Source: Streptomyces alanosinicus
GTDB lineage: Bacteria; Actinomycetota; Actinomycetes; Streptomycetales; Streptomycetaceae
Reading direction: 5' to 3'
DNA length: 64,000 nucleotides
Assembly: GCF_014650595.1 (NCBI RefSeq)
Contig: NZ_BMVG01000012.1
Span: forward strand, 62,001-126,000
Shown: positions 8,309 to 15,617 of the stretch, in pieces
How the letters are laid out: every line of letters starts with the position of its first letter
Numbering within the stretch: position 1 is the first letter of the stretch
Made by a program: the position numbers and the translations under genes
The notes under the pieces: model-generated
Database searches by the model: none
The model's input: the letters and a program-made list of their open reading frames with translations, nothing else
What the model was told of the DNA's origin: nothing

Positions 8309-8988
8309 TGCTCCTTCGCCGGCTCGCGGGGCGGCGGCATGCGATGGGTGATCGCGGCCGCGTACCGGTGGTAGTGCCACTGCTCGTAGCCCAGGTGGCT
8401 CTCGCCGCGGACGCCCAGGTCGGCGTTCTCGAACAGTTCCCAGCCGGGCCGTGTGACGATCCGCTCCATCTCGGCGGCGGTCGGGTAGTAGCCGCAGCCG
8501 CGCTCGTCGTCGTTGAGTCCGATCAGCCACTCGCCGAAGAAGATGCCGCCCGGGGCGACCATGTCCATGGCGTGATGGACGAGGGCCTCCATCGTGTGGG
8601 CGCGGTTGGGCGGCATCGACCACAGGCCGCTGCCCAGCACCAGTTGGAAGTCGCCCTCGGCGGGCAGGGTCATGTAGTCCTGCTCCACGATCGTGCACCG
8701 GTCCGTCAGGCCTTCGGCGGTGAGCCGCTCGCGCAGGCCCACGATGTCGTGGTGGCCGTCGACGAGGTCCAGTTCGCCCCCGTCGAGGAACATCTCGTCG
8801 CACTCCACGCCGACGACCTCCCAGCCGGCTCTCAGCAGCGGCAGGGCGAACTTCCCGTCGGACACGCCCAGTACGCAGGCGCGCGGCCGGACGCGGCGCG
8901 CGTACTCGCCCAGCGGGATGTAGCGGGCCAGAGCGGGGAAATAGGAGAAGTAGTCTCCCCAGTAACTCTTGCGATCGACGTCAAGCAC
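8305..8988 (-). CDS. Class I SAM-dependent methyltransferase-like protein
   Basis: About 227 residues with a Rossmann-type methyltransferase core: motif I is VLGVSDGKF followed by the acidic loop VVGVECDEMF. Later come DFQLVLGSGLWSMPP, a likely motif IV, and ALVHHAMDMVAPGGIFFGEW, a typical post-motif helix and strand. Motif I deviates from the usual DxGxG, with Ser-Asp-Gly instead, so cofactor binding should be tested. GTG at 8988 has GGGAGG at proper spacing; GTG at 9000 does not. It ends in a GTGA overlap with the HAD gene. The methyl acceptor is unknown. Confidence 0.75.
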   Translation of the reverse strand: MLDVDRKSYWGDYFSYFPALARYIPLGEYARRVRPRACVLGVSDGKFALPLLRAGWEVVGVECDEMFLDGGELDLVDGHHDIVGLRERLTAEGLTDRCTIVEQDYMTLPAEGDFQLVLGSGLWSMPPNRAHTMEALVHHAMDMVAPGGIFFGEWLIGLNDDERGCGYYPTAAEMERIVTRPGWELFENADLGVRGESHLGYEQWHYHRYAAAITHRMPPPREPAKEQ

Positions 8989-9021
8989 GCGCCCTCCCAC
9001 GGCCGTTGTCGGTGATGCCGG

Positions 9022-10875
9022 TCATGCCGCCGCCTCGGTGTCCGCCTCGGCCGCGTTGTTACGGACGGTGCCCCACCGCGCGGCCGCGGACTTGTGGATG
9101 TACCAGATGTCGTCTTCGGTGAGCAGCCGGGAGACGACCTCTGGATACGCCTCCTCGAAGTACGTGTAAGGAGGCCGGTTGTCCTTGCGCGAGTGATAGT
9201 CCAGGCGGTCCCGAGCATGTGCGGCTGTGATCGCCGTGCCCGGGTGATAGGTGAGGATGTTGGGGCTCGCCATGACGAGCAGGTCGTCATCGATCAGCCG
9301 GCCGATCTCCTCGATCGTCTCTTCGATGGTCTCCCGGCACTCGCCGTCGAGCCCGAAGAGGACCGAGCTGCCGACCCGGATGCCGTGGCCCCGGATGGTC
9401 GTCAGCGCCTCGCGCACCTTGCTCACCCAGGCCTCCGGGTTGCGGCGCAGCAGGTTCTTGCCCACGTGGGCCATCACTCGCTGCGCCATGCTCTCGATGC
9501 CGATGTAGATGTAGGTGCAGCCACTGCGGCGCATCAGTTCGAGTCCGGAGCGCACCTCGTCGGCCTTGGCGCGGTTGAGCACCACGTCGACGGTGAGCTG
9601 TGCGCCCCACTCGAAGGGAGCACCGCCCGGCAGGTCCGTGTCCTGGCGCAGCAGATCCTGGCAGAACTCCGTGATGGCTTTCCAGTTCCCGCCCCAGAAC
9701 ACCGGGTCGTCGAAGAACACGGCTTCAGCACCCCAGTCCATGAGCCGGCGGACGCGCTGCGCCACATGCTCGGTCTCGCGCACCGCGAAGCGGGTGGGCC
9801 TGTTGGAGACCTGGATGCTCTCCGAGCAGAAGGTGCATTTGAAGGGGCAGGAGTCCAGCGTCATCATGTGCGCTGTCCTGCTGCCCTGGGGGTGGGTGCC
9901 GGCCTCGGTGAAGATGCCGAAGCGGGCACGGATGGAGAACGCCTCGTACGGCGACGGAAGTTCGGCCGAGTTGAGTCGCTCGCCCCTCACCGGCACCACC
10001 ACCGCCTCACCGGGGCAGAAGCCGACGATCGTGCCCGCACCGCGCAGTGGCTCGTCGGCGCCCGCCACCAGTGGAAGGGCGTCGAGCACCTCGGCGTTGT
10101 CGGTCGGGCCGAAGCCAGGCGTGATGGTCAGCGAGAGGGCGCGCAGCAGCAGGTCGAGCAGTGGTGCGCCGTCACCGGCGACCACGAAGTCGACGACCTG
10201 ACCTGCGCGGCCGTCGCGGACGACCTCAACCGTGCTGCTCCAGGAGAACTCCGCCGTGCCGTCGGCGTCGCGGTACCGAATCGTTTCGTCGGCGTGCCGG
10301 CCGCCGAGAACGACGACGCATCGCGGCGCGTGGACCTTGGCCAGCTCGGCCATCTCCAGGGCGTACCGGTGCGCCGCCGACACCGCGCTGAGCAGGAGAA
10401 CCCTGGGCTGGAGCGATCGGAGCTCGGCGATGAACCGCTCTCGGGCCACCTCGTCCCAGATACGGGGGTCGAAGACGTGACCGTCGGTGGTCCGGCTGTC
10501 GGCGATCAGTTGGCTCCGGGGCCCGTTCGCGCTTCGACGGTAGTCGTCGTCCGGGTAGTCCCCCCAGTCCGGGCAGACGTCGTCGAGGGACGGCTCCTCG
10601 GGCAGTCCCCGGTGCAGACGGGTCACCGACCGTTGGATAGTGAGGGCCAGTGCCGAGTACAGACACATGGGATCACCGGGATAGGCGACCTCGCCGCCTC
10701 TGCTGGTCGCCACCGGGACCAGCGCCGCCATGACCGGGTAGGTCATCCGGGCGGCCTGGTCCGGATGCGCTTCGAAGAGCTGACGCCGCCGAACAACACG
10801 TTCCGTCAGCTTGCCGCCGGGCTCGGCCGCATCCGGACAGTTCGGCTCCAGTGGGGTATGAACCGTTGTCCTCAC
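9022..10875 (-). CDS. B12-binding-domain radical SAM enzyme
   Basis: A 617-residue enzyme. Residues about 150-290 look like the Rossmann cobalamin-binding domain of class B radical SAM proteins (RVLLLSAVSAAHRYALE and VVLGGRHADE). The DxHxxG axial-ligand motif is not present, as in many members. The radical SAM motif is CxxxCxxC in SCPFKCTFC at about residues 343-350. Downstream elements EAVFFDDPVF and IYIGIESM fit the partial TIM barrel. Such enzymes methylate unactivated carbons or phosphorus, or catalyse rearrangements. The GTG start follows GGAGGATCCCAC. It lies 19 bp after the thymidylate-synthase-like gene, with which it probably shares substrate chemistry. Confidence 0.88.
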   Translation of the reverse strand: MRTTVHTPLEPNCPDAAEPGGKLTERVVRRRQLFEAHPDQAARMTYPVMAALVPVATSRGGEVAYPGDPMCLYSALALTIQRSVTRLHRGLPEEPSLDDVCPDWGDYPDDDYRRSANGPRSQLIADSRTTDGHVFDPRIWDEVARERFIAELRSLQPRVLLLSAVSAAHRYALEMAELAKVHAPRCVVVLGGRHADETIRYRDADGTAEFSWSSTVEVVRDGRAGQVVDFVVAGDGAPLLDLLLRALSLTITPGFGPTDNAEVLDALPLVAGADEPLRGAGTIVGFCPGEAVVVPVRGERLNSAELPSPYEAFSIRARFGIFTEAGTHPQGSRTAHMMTLDSCPFKCTFCSESIQVSNRPTRFAVRETEHVAQRVRRLMDWGAEAVFFDDPVFWGGNWKAITEFCQDLLRQDTDLPGGAPFEWGAQLTVDVVLNRAKADEVRSGLELMRRSGCTYIYIGIESMAQRVMAHVGKNLLRRNPEAWVSKVREALTTIRGHGIRVGSSVLFGLDGECRETIEETIEEIGRLIDDDLLVMASPNILTYHPGTAITAAHARDRLDYHSRKDNRPPYTYFEEAYPEVVSRLLTEDDIWYIHKSAAARWGTVRNNAAEADTEAAA

Positions 10876-10894
10876 GTGGGATCCTCCGCCGCGA

Positions 10895-11887
10895 TCAGAT
10901 CGCGGCGATGAGGTTCGCGACGCCGCTGCTGGATGCCGGGCTGGTCACGAGTGACGTCTTGTCACCCAGCTTGCGGTAGGCGTGCGTGGCCAGACAGGCT
11001 CGGGCCACGTCGGCGAACTCGGTGTTCGCCTTGCGCGTGGCGACCTCGTCCACAGCGGAGACATCACCCGACTGGGCAGCGCGCCGAAGCCGCTGCTCGA
11101 AGTCGATGAGTTCGCGCGCGACCTCCTGGCCGCCGTCCGGGGTACCCGGGAACGAGGGCAGCGCCACCGCTTCCGCCGGTTCTTCGGCGATCTTCCGGGC
11201 CACGTCCACCTCGTTCTCGTAGAAGTGGAATGTGCCCGACTGGTGGATGTACGGACCGCTGGGGACGCTCAGCAGCGAAGCCGCGTACTGCTGCATGCCC
11301 ATGAACAGGAAGGCGTCGTACGGCAGGACCGTCAACGCCTGCTGGGCCCGCATGACGGTGATCCAGGTGAGCGCGCCGTCCCGGAGGAAGAGGTGGACGC
11401 CCACGGCACACGGGTACTCCCGCGACTGGCGGAAGTTGTCCTCGGGCTCCAGCACCAGGGCGAACGCACGCCGGTGGGCGGGGTCCCGCTCGATACGGCC
11501 GACAACTTCCTTGAGCTGGTTCCCCTTGGAGGTCAGCAGCCGGTGCCCGAAGGCGCCGCTCAGGGTGTGTTGGTCGTCGGAGTACTCATGGGCACCACGG
11601 CGGTAGTACGCCGGCGTGTCCACGTCGTTGCGACCGTCCAGGGACCAGGCGAGCAGGCCGAAACAGTAGGAGAGATTGACCGGAAGGTGCGGGGTGACTG
11701 CGAGACAGGAGGTCGGGTCGGCGATGCGGCTCTGGTAGGCCAGAAGTTCGCGGTACGGGCGGTCATTCCGGCCGAAGTCCGAGGCCTTGGACAGCGGATC
11801 GCGCACCGAGGCAACTTTACTGCCGTCGACAAGTACGTTCCGCAGCCCTGCTGTGTACGAATCCGCAAAGGATTGATAATTTCCCAT
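10895..11887 (-). CDS. Thymidylate synthase-fold enzyme with cytosine-type active site (CMP/dCMP hydroxymethylase- or methylase-like)
   Basis: This 330-residue protein is recognisable as a thymidylate synthase relative. Cys160 in REYPC aligns with the catalytic cysteine; Arg180 in TVMRAQQA aligns with the phosphate-binding arginine. TVLPYDAF aligns with LGLPFNIA of ThyA; His221/Tyr223 in TFHFY align with the ThyA THLY element. The key difference is Asp191 where ThyA has Asn177. Asp at this site is known from T4 dCMP hydroxymethylase and marks cytosine over uracil. MilA (mildiomycin) and BcmA (bacimethrin) are pathway examples of this family. The predicted reaction is therefore folate-dependent C5 hydroxymethylation or methylation of CMP or dCMP (inference). 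It is the first gene of the minus-strand operon. Confidence 0.82.
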   Translation of the reverse strand: MGNYQSFADSYTAGLRNVLVDGSKVASVRDPLSKASDFGRNDRPYRELLAYQSRIADPTSCLAVTPHLPVNLSYCFGLLAWSLDGRNDVDTPAYYRRGAHEYSDDQHTLSGAFGHRLLTSKGNQLKEVVGRIERDPAHRRAFALVLEPEDNFRQSREYPCAVGVHLFLRDGALTWITVMRAQQALTVLPYDAFLFMGMQQYAASLLSVPSGPYIHQSGTFHFYENEVDVARKIAEEPAEAVALPSFPGTPDGGQEVARELIDFEQRLRRAAQSGDVSAVDEVATRKANTEFADVARACLATHAYRKLGDKTSLVTSPASSSGVANLIAAI

Positions 11888-11980
11888 GACACCGTCCCCG
11901 TTCTCACGATTGACGAAAAACTCGCCACCCCACGCCGAAACGGGACAAAGGGGCGCATGCGGCGAGCTCGGTTTCGATCA

Positions 11981-12010
11981 AGTAGAGCGTCGCAATTCTT
12001 CATTTGTCAA
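11981..12010 (-). promoter_or_regulatory. Putative promoter of the biosynthetic operon
   Basis: On the minus strand, TTGACA (12010-12005) is followed after 18 bp by TCTACT (11986-11981). This is a good principal-sigma -35 box with a fair -10 box. Transcription would begin near 11974, about 87 nt before the ATG of the thymidylate-synthase-like gene. It lies in a locally AT-richer spacer. Confidence 0.45.
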
Positions 12011-12070
12011 CGGCGTTTCGCCATCCATCGAGCGGGGTAAGGCAGCCCCCAGTCGGACACAAGTCAGGTA

Positions 12071-12100
12071 TTGACACGAGCAACGCGCATTCTGGATGAT
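12071..12100 (+). promoter_or_regulatory. Putative promoter of the ECF transporter operon
   Basis: TTGACA at 12071-12076 is followed after 18 bp by GATGAT (12095-12100). If used, the transcript would begin near 12106. The ATG at 12096 would then be untranscribed, and the S-component gene must start further right. Confidence 0.4.
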
Positions 12101-12149
12101 GGCCGACAGCGAAGTGCTTGGCCGGTACACGGGGGTGATAGTGCAGGTG

Positions 12150-12959
12150 ATGGGCTCAATCTCGTTAAAATCTTGGCATATCTCTCCACGTTGGCGTATT
12201 GGGAGCGGCACGGCAATTATCGCCATCACCTATGGGGGGCTAATTTCAGCCAAACCCGACTCCGTGCACGGCGGAGTGGGCGGTCCGGCCGCCCTTCTGG
12301 CGTTGTGCGGCTACGCTCTCGGGGCGATGCTGATCGTCTCCGGCGCCATGGCAGAGCTGCCGACGACGACCGTGGCGCTGATCCCTGTGGCGATCACCAT
12401 CAATATCGTGATGGGAAAGATCGTCTACTTCAGCGGCCTGCCACTCCAACTCGACTCGATCGGCACCGTGCTCGTCGGTATCCTGGCCGGACCTGCCGCA
12501 GGCGCGGCCACGGGTGCGCTGGCCAGCATCGTCGTCGGAATGACCATCACTCCCGGAGCTCTGCCCTACGCGGTCACCGCCGCCCTGATCGGTTTCGTCG
12601 CGGGAATGCTGGCGCGGGCCGGCTGGTTCCGGCGCGTCCCGACCTCCCTGCTCGCGGGGGGTGTGATCGGCGTGGCCGCCGGCGTGGTCTCCGCCCCCAT
12701 TACTGCCTTCGTCTTCGGTAACGCAGGTGGATCGGTGGGGCAATCAGTGGTCATCGCGACGTTTCAGGCCTACGGAAACAGCATGCTGAAGGCCGCCAGT
12801 CTGCAAGGGCTGGTCGCGGATCCCCTGGACAAGGCGCTGACCGTGGCACTGGCCCTGACTCTGCTGGCGGGCCTTCCTCCGGGCTACGTCCACCGTTTCC
12901 CGTTTGTTCAGCGGCATGGCGTGCTGACGGTTCGCCACCCAGCGTCGAATAGAGCGTGA
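12150..12959 (+). CDS. ECF transporter S component (substrate-binding membrane subunit)
   Basis: A membrane protein of about 269 residues with six or more hydrophobic helices. Its core, from VALIPVAITINIVMG through LDSIGTVLVGILAGPAAGAA, is typical of ECF S components. It is the first gene of a four-gene ECF transporter operon, so it should carry the substrate specificity; the substrate cannot be named. The start is uncertain: ATG at 12096, GTG at 12135 and ATG at 12150 are in frame and none has a strong ribosome site. I prefer 12150 because a -10 box overlaps 12096. All options contain a TTA leucine codon at 12165-12167, rare in Streptomyces and read only by the bldA tRNA. Confidence 0.75.
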   Translation: MGSISLKSWHISPRWRIGSGTAIIAITYGGLISAKPDSVHGGVGGPAALLALCGYALGAMLIVSGAMAELPTTTVALIPVAITINIVMGKIVYFSGLPLQLDSIGTVLVGILAGPAAGAATGALASIVVGMTITPGALPYAVTAALIGFVAGMLARAGWFRRVPTSLLAGGVIGVAAGVVSAPITAFVFGNAGGSVGQSVVIATFQAYGNSMLKAASLQGLVADPLDKALTVALALTLLAGLPPGYVHRFPFVQRHGVLTVRHPASNRA

Positions 12960-12963
12960 CCGC

Positions 12964-13740
12964 ATGGATATGTCCTCGCACGCTGTCGGCGACTCGCCCG
13001 TGCATCGCCTGAATCCCCTCACGAAGCTGGTTTTCGCGGTCACGGTGACCGTATCCGCATTCGCCTTCACCATGATCTGGTGGCCGCCATTGCTCTTCTG
13101 TGTCGCGATAGTCCCCATGGTGATCGTTTCGGGAACGCAGCGTAAATTTTTCCCGACGTTTCTCGCTCTGTGGGTTCCCGTCGCCCTCACGGTCTGTCTG
13201 ATGCAGGGATTCTTTTATCCCGGCGCTCACCGGGTGGTGGCTGGAATTGGCCCTCTGGAATTGAAGTACGAGGGCCTGGTTTTTGCCACCCAGACAGCCC
13301 TGCGGGTCATGGTGCTCATGGGGGGATTTTTCTTGCTTCTCCTCACCACCCGCCCCGGCACGATGATGAGCGCGATGACACAGCGCGGCATGTCTCCGAA
13401 GACGGTCTACGTCGTCTCGGCCGCCTTGCAGATCGCGCCTGCCCTCGCCGGCCGAGCACAGGGAATCATGCACGCTCAGCAGGCGCGCGGCCTGTCGGTC
13501 ACAGGGTTGCGTGGCCGGGTCCGGGCTCTGGTTCCCATGGCCGGGCCGCTGATCCTCGGCGCCCTCACCGACGTAGGGGACCGCGCGGTGGCCATGGAGA
13601 CCCGGGGATTCGGCACCACGCGCCATTGCACGTATCTGACCGAGGTGCCGGACAGCACGGCACAGCGTGCAGCCCGGGCCGCCATGGAGCTCTGCGCGCT
13701 CACCGCTGTCGTCGCCAACGTACTCGGAGTGCTCCGGTGA
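12964..13740 (+). CDS. ecfT: ECF transporter T component (EcfT)
   Basis: A 258-residue membrane protein with five or so hydrophobic segments and the two cytoplasmic coupling motifs of EcfT: QQARGL at about residue 178 and ETRGF at about residue 213. These helices dock on the grooves of the two ATPases. The start lies 4 bp after the S-component stop. Its stop overlaps the EcfA1 start as GTGA, showing one operon. It is the energy-coupling scaffold of the importer. Dedicated T and A subunits next to one S gene define a group I ECF system. Confidence 0.88.
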   Translation: MDMSSHAVGDSPVHRLNPLTKLVFAVTVTVSAFAFTMIWWPPLLFCVAIVPMVIVSGTQRKFFPTFLALWVPVALTVCLMQGFFYPGAHRVVAGIGPLELKYEGLVFATQTALRVMVLMGGFFLLLLTTRPGTMMSAMTQRGMSPKTVYVVSAALQIAPALAGRAQGIMHAQQARGLSVTGLRGRVRALVPMAGPLILGALTDVGDRAVAMETRGFGTTRHCTYLTEVPDSTAQRAARAAMELCALTAVVANVLGVLR

Positions 13741-14606
13741 TCGAATTCAGGGATTTCTCCCTCACCTATCCGACCGGCTCCCGGCCCGCCCTCCAGAAGA
13801 TCGATTTCATCGTGCCGCGTGGTCAGATCTGCGCCGTCGTCGGTGCGGACGGCGCAGGCAAGAGCACACTCGCCGGAGTGATCAGCGGAGTGGTCCCGCA
13901 CATGACCGGCGGCGAGACCACGGGGTGGGCGCGGATCGGCAGCCGGATGCTGGCGGAGACTCCGGCGTCCGAACTGGTCGGAGAAGTCGCCCTGGTCATG
14001 CAGAATCCGTTCAATCAGCTGTCGGGAGCACGGTTCTCACTGCGCGAGGAAATCGCCTTCGGTCTGGAGAACCTCGGCGTCGACCGGGCCGAGATGGTTC
14101 GGCGGGTCGAGCAGGTCATGGCCGACCTGAGGCTCACCGCCCTCGCAGACCTGTCCCCCTACGAGATGTCCGGCGGGCAGCAGCAACTTCTGGCCATCGG
14201 ATCGGCGTTGGTGATGAGGCCGGCCGTCATGGTGCTCGACGAACCGACCTCCCAGTTGGACGCGGTGGGGGCCGGCGTGGTGTTCGACGCGCTGGAGACC
14301 CTGCGGACGCAGGGCGTCACCGTCATCCTGTTCGAGCACCGGATGGAACGGCCGGCCCGGTGCGTGGACCGTGTCCTGGTCCTGGACGAGGGACGGATCG
14401 CCGCCGACGGGCAGCCGGACGACGTCCTCACCGACCCGCGGCTCGCCGACTGGGGCGTGGCCCCACTGCGCTACACGACGGCCGCACGACAGGCCGTCGA
14501 GCGCGGCCTGTGGGAGGCGGACCGTCCGCTGCCCGTGACCCTGGAAGCGGCCGCGGAGGGGTTCGACGCCGCGCTGAAGGGCGCGAGAACCGCCGGAGGC
14601 CTGTGA
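13737..14606 (+). CDS. ecfA1: ECF transporter ATPase A1
   Basis: A 289-residue ABC ATPase starting at GTG 13737 inside the ecfT stop codon. It has Walker A GADGAGKST (about residues 36-44), a Q-loop at VMQNPFNQLS, signature MSGGQQQLLAIGSAL and Walker B VMVLDEPTSQLD. The family switch histidine is seen in ILFEHRME. The Asp in Walker A instead of the usual Asn is conservative. It pairs with the downstream ATPase and EcfT to drive uptake. The C-terminal 60 residues extend past the ATPase fold, as in many EcfA proteins. Confidence 0.9.
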   Translation: MIEFRDFSLTYPTGSRPALQKIDFIVPRGQICAVVGADGAGKSTLAGVISGVVPHMTGGETTGWARIGSRMLAETPASELVGEVALVMQNPFNQLSGARFSLREEIAFGLENLGVDRAEMVRRVEQVMADLRLTALADLSPYEMSGGQQQLLAIGSALVMRPAVMVLDEPTSQLDAVGAGVVFDALETLRTQGVTVILFEHRMERPARCVDRVLVLDEGRIAADGQPDDVLTDPRLADWGVAPLRYTTAARQAVERGLWEADRPLPVTLEAAAEGFDAALKGARTAGGL

Positions 14607-15421
14607 TGGTGCTGCACATCGATTCCCTGGTCCATCGCTACCCGAACGGAATGACCGCGCTCGCAGGCGTCTCGCTGACCGTCAAGGCCGGCGAACGTGT
14701 GGCGGTCGTGGGTCCCAACGGGGCGGGCAAGAGCACACTGGCCCGACATCTGATAGGTATCGCCCGCCCCACGTCAGGGAGGGTCGAGGTGAACGGCCGC
14801 GATGCCGCCGGGCTCGGGATCGCCGATCTGGCCCGGAGCGTGGGCTTCGTGTTCCAGAACCCGGACGCCCAACTGCACGCCGCCACGGTGGCCAAGGAAG
14901 TCGGCTTCGGCCCTCGCAACCTCGGTTTCCCCGCAGACCGCCGGACGGCCCTTACGGAGTGGGCACTACGGGTCACCGGCCTGACCGGCGAAGCGGACAG
15001 CCACCCACGCCATCTGTCGTTCGGCGGACGCAAACGGGTCGCCCTCGCCTCAGTCCTTGCGATGGACACGCCCATCATCGTGCTGGACGAGCCCACCACC
15101 GGCCAGGACCACCGCTCCGTCACGCTGCTCGAAGAGCTCCTGAGGGGTCTGCACTCCCAGGGAAAGACGATCATCGCCATCACCCATGACACGGACTTCT
15201 GCGCGGAGAACTTCGACCGGGTCGTCGTCCTCGCCGAAGGCCGCGTGCAATGGGACGGTCCGGTGGAGCACTGGCTGGAGGGAGCCGTCGACCCGCCCGT
15301 ATCCGCCTTCGAGCAGCCCCAGATAACCCGGCTCGGCCAACGACTCGGTTGGCCGACCCCCGTGGTCACGGTCGACGGCTTCCTTGACCGACTGACCGAT
15401 CATGCCAGCAGCGCCGACTGA
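14606..15421 (+). CDS. ecfA2: ECF transporter ATPase A2
   Basis: A 271-residue ABC ATPase with Walker A GPNGAGKST, Q-loop FVFQNPDAQLH, Walker B IIVLDEPTTGQD and switch region ITHDTDF. The signature reads LSFGGRKRVALA instead of LSGGQ: Gln is replaced by Arg and a Phe precedes the glycines. That site may be weak, and a partner with a canonical signature would compensate in the heterodimer. The ATG overlaps the ecfA1 stop by one base; an adjacent in-frame GTG at 14603 is equally possible. It is the last gene of the operon; mtnA follows after 196 bp. Confidence 0.9.
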   Translation: MVLHIDSLVHRYPNGMTALAGVSLTVKAGERVAVVGPNGAGKSTLARHLIGIARPTSGRVEVNGRDAAGLGIADLARSVGFVFQNPDAQLHAATVAKEVGFGPRNLGFPADRRTALTEWALRVTGLTGEADSHPRHLSFGGRKRVALASVLAMDTPIIVLDEPTTGQDHRSVTLLEELLRGLHSQGKTIIAITHDTDFCAENFDRVVVLAEGRVQWDGPVEHWLEGAVDPPVSAFEQPQITRLGQRLGWPTPVVTVDGFLDRLTDHASSAD

Positions 15422-15617
15422 CAGCCGGCCGGGGCGTGGATCTCATCGTGGCGGACGGTCAGGTCGACCGATCCGTTGGCGAGCAGGCCGGTTCCGGCGG
15501 CGAGCGCGGCACCTCGGTGCACGGAACGGGCGGCCAACCGCCCACCGGTCTCGAACTGTGGTTCTCCCAGGTCATGTACGGTGGCGGACACTGTCGAAAC
15601 ATCAGGAGCGTCCCGTT

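Noticed and set aside
2262..15421. Siderophore or peptide cluster
   Set aside because: The exporter resembles siderophore exporters, but there are no NRPS, IucA/C or lysine/ornithine hydroxylase genes and no iron box in the cluster.
15400..15591. 63-codon minus-strand frame between ecfA2 and mtnA
   Set aside because: It has no ribosome site, overlaps the ecfA2 end and lacks recognisable features. It could be a relic, but I cannot support a gene.
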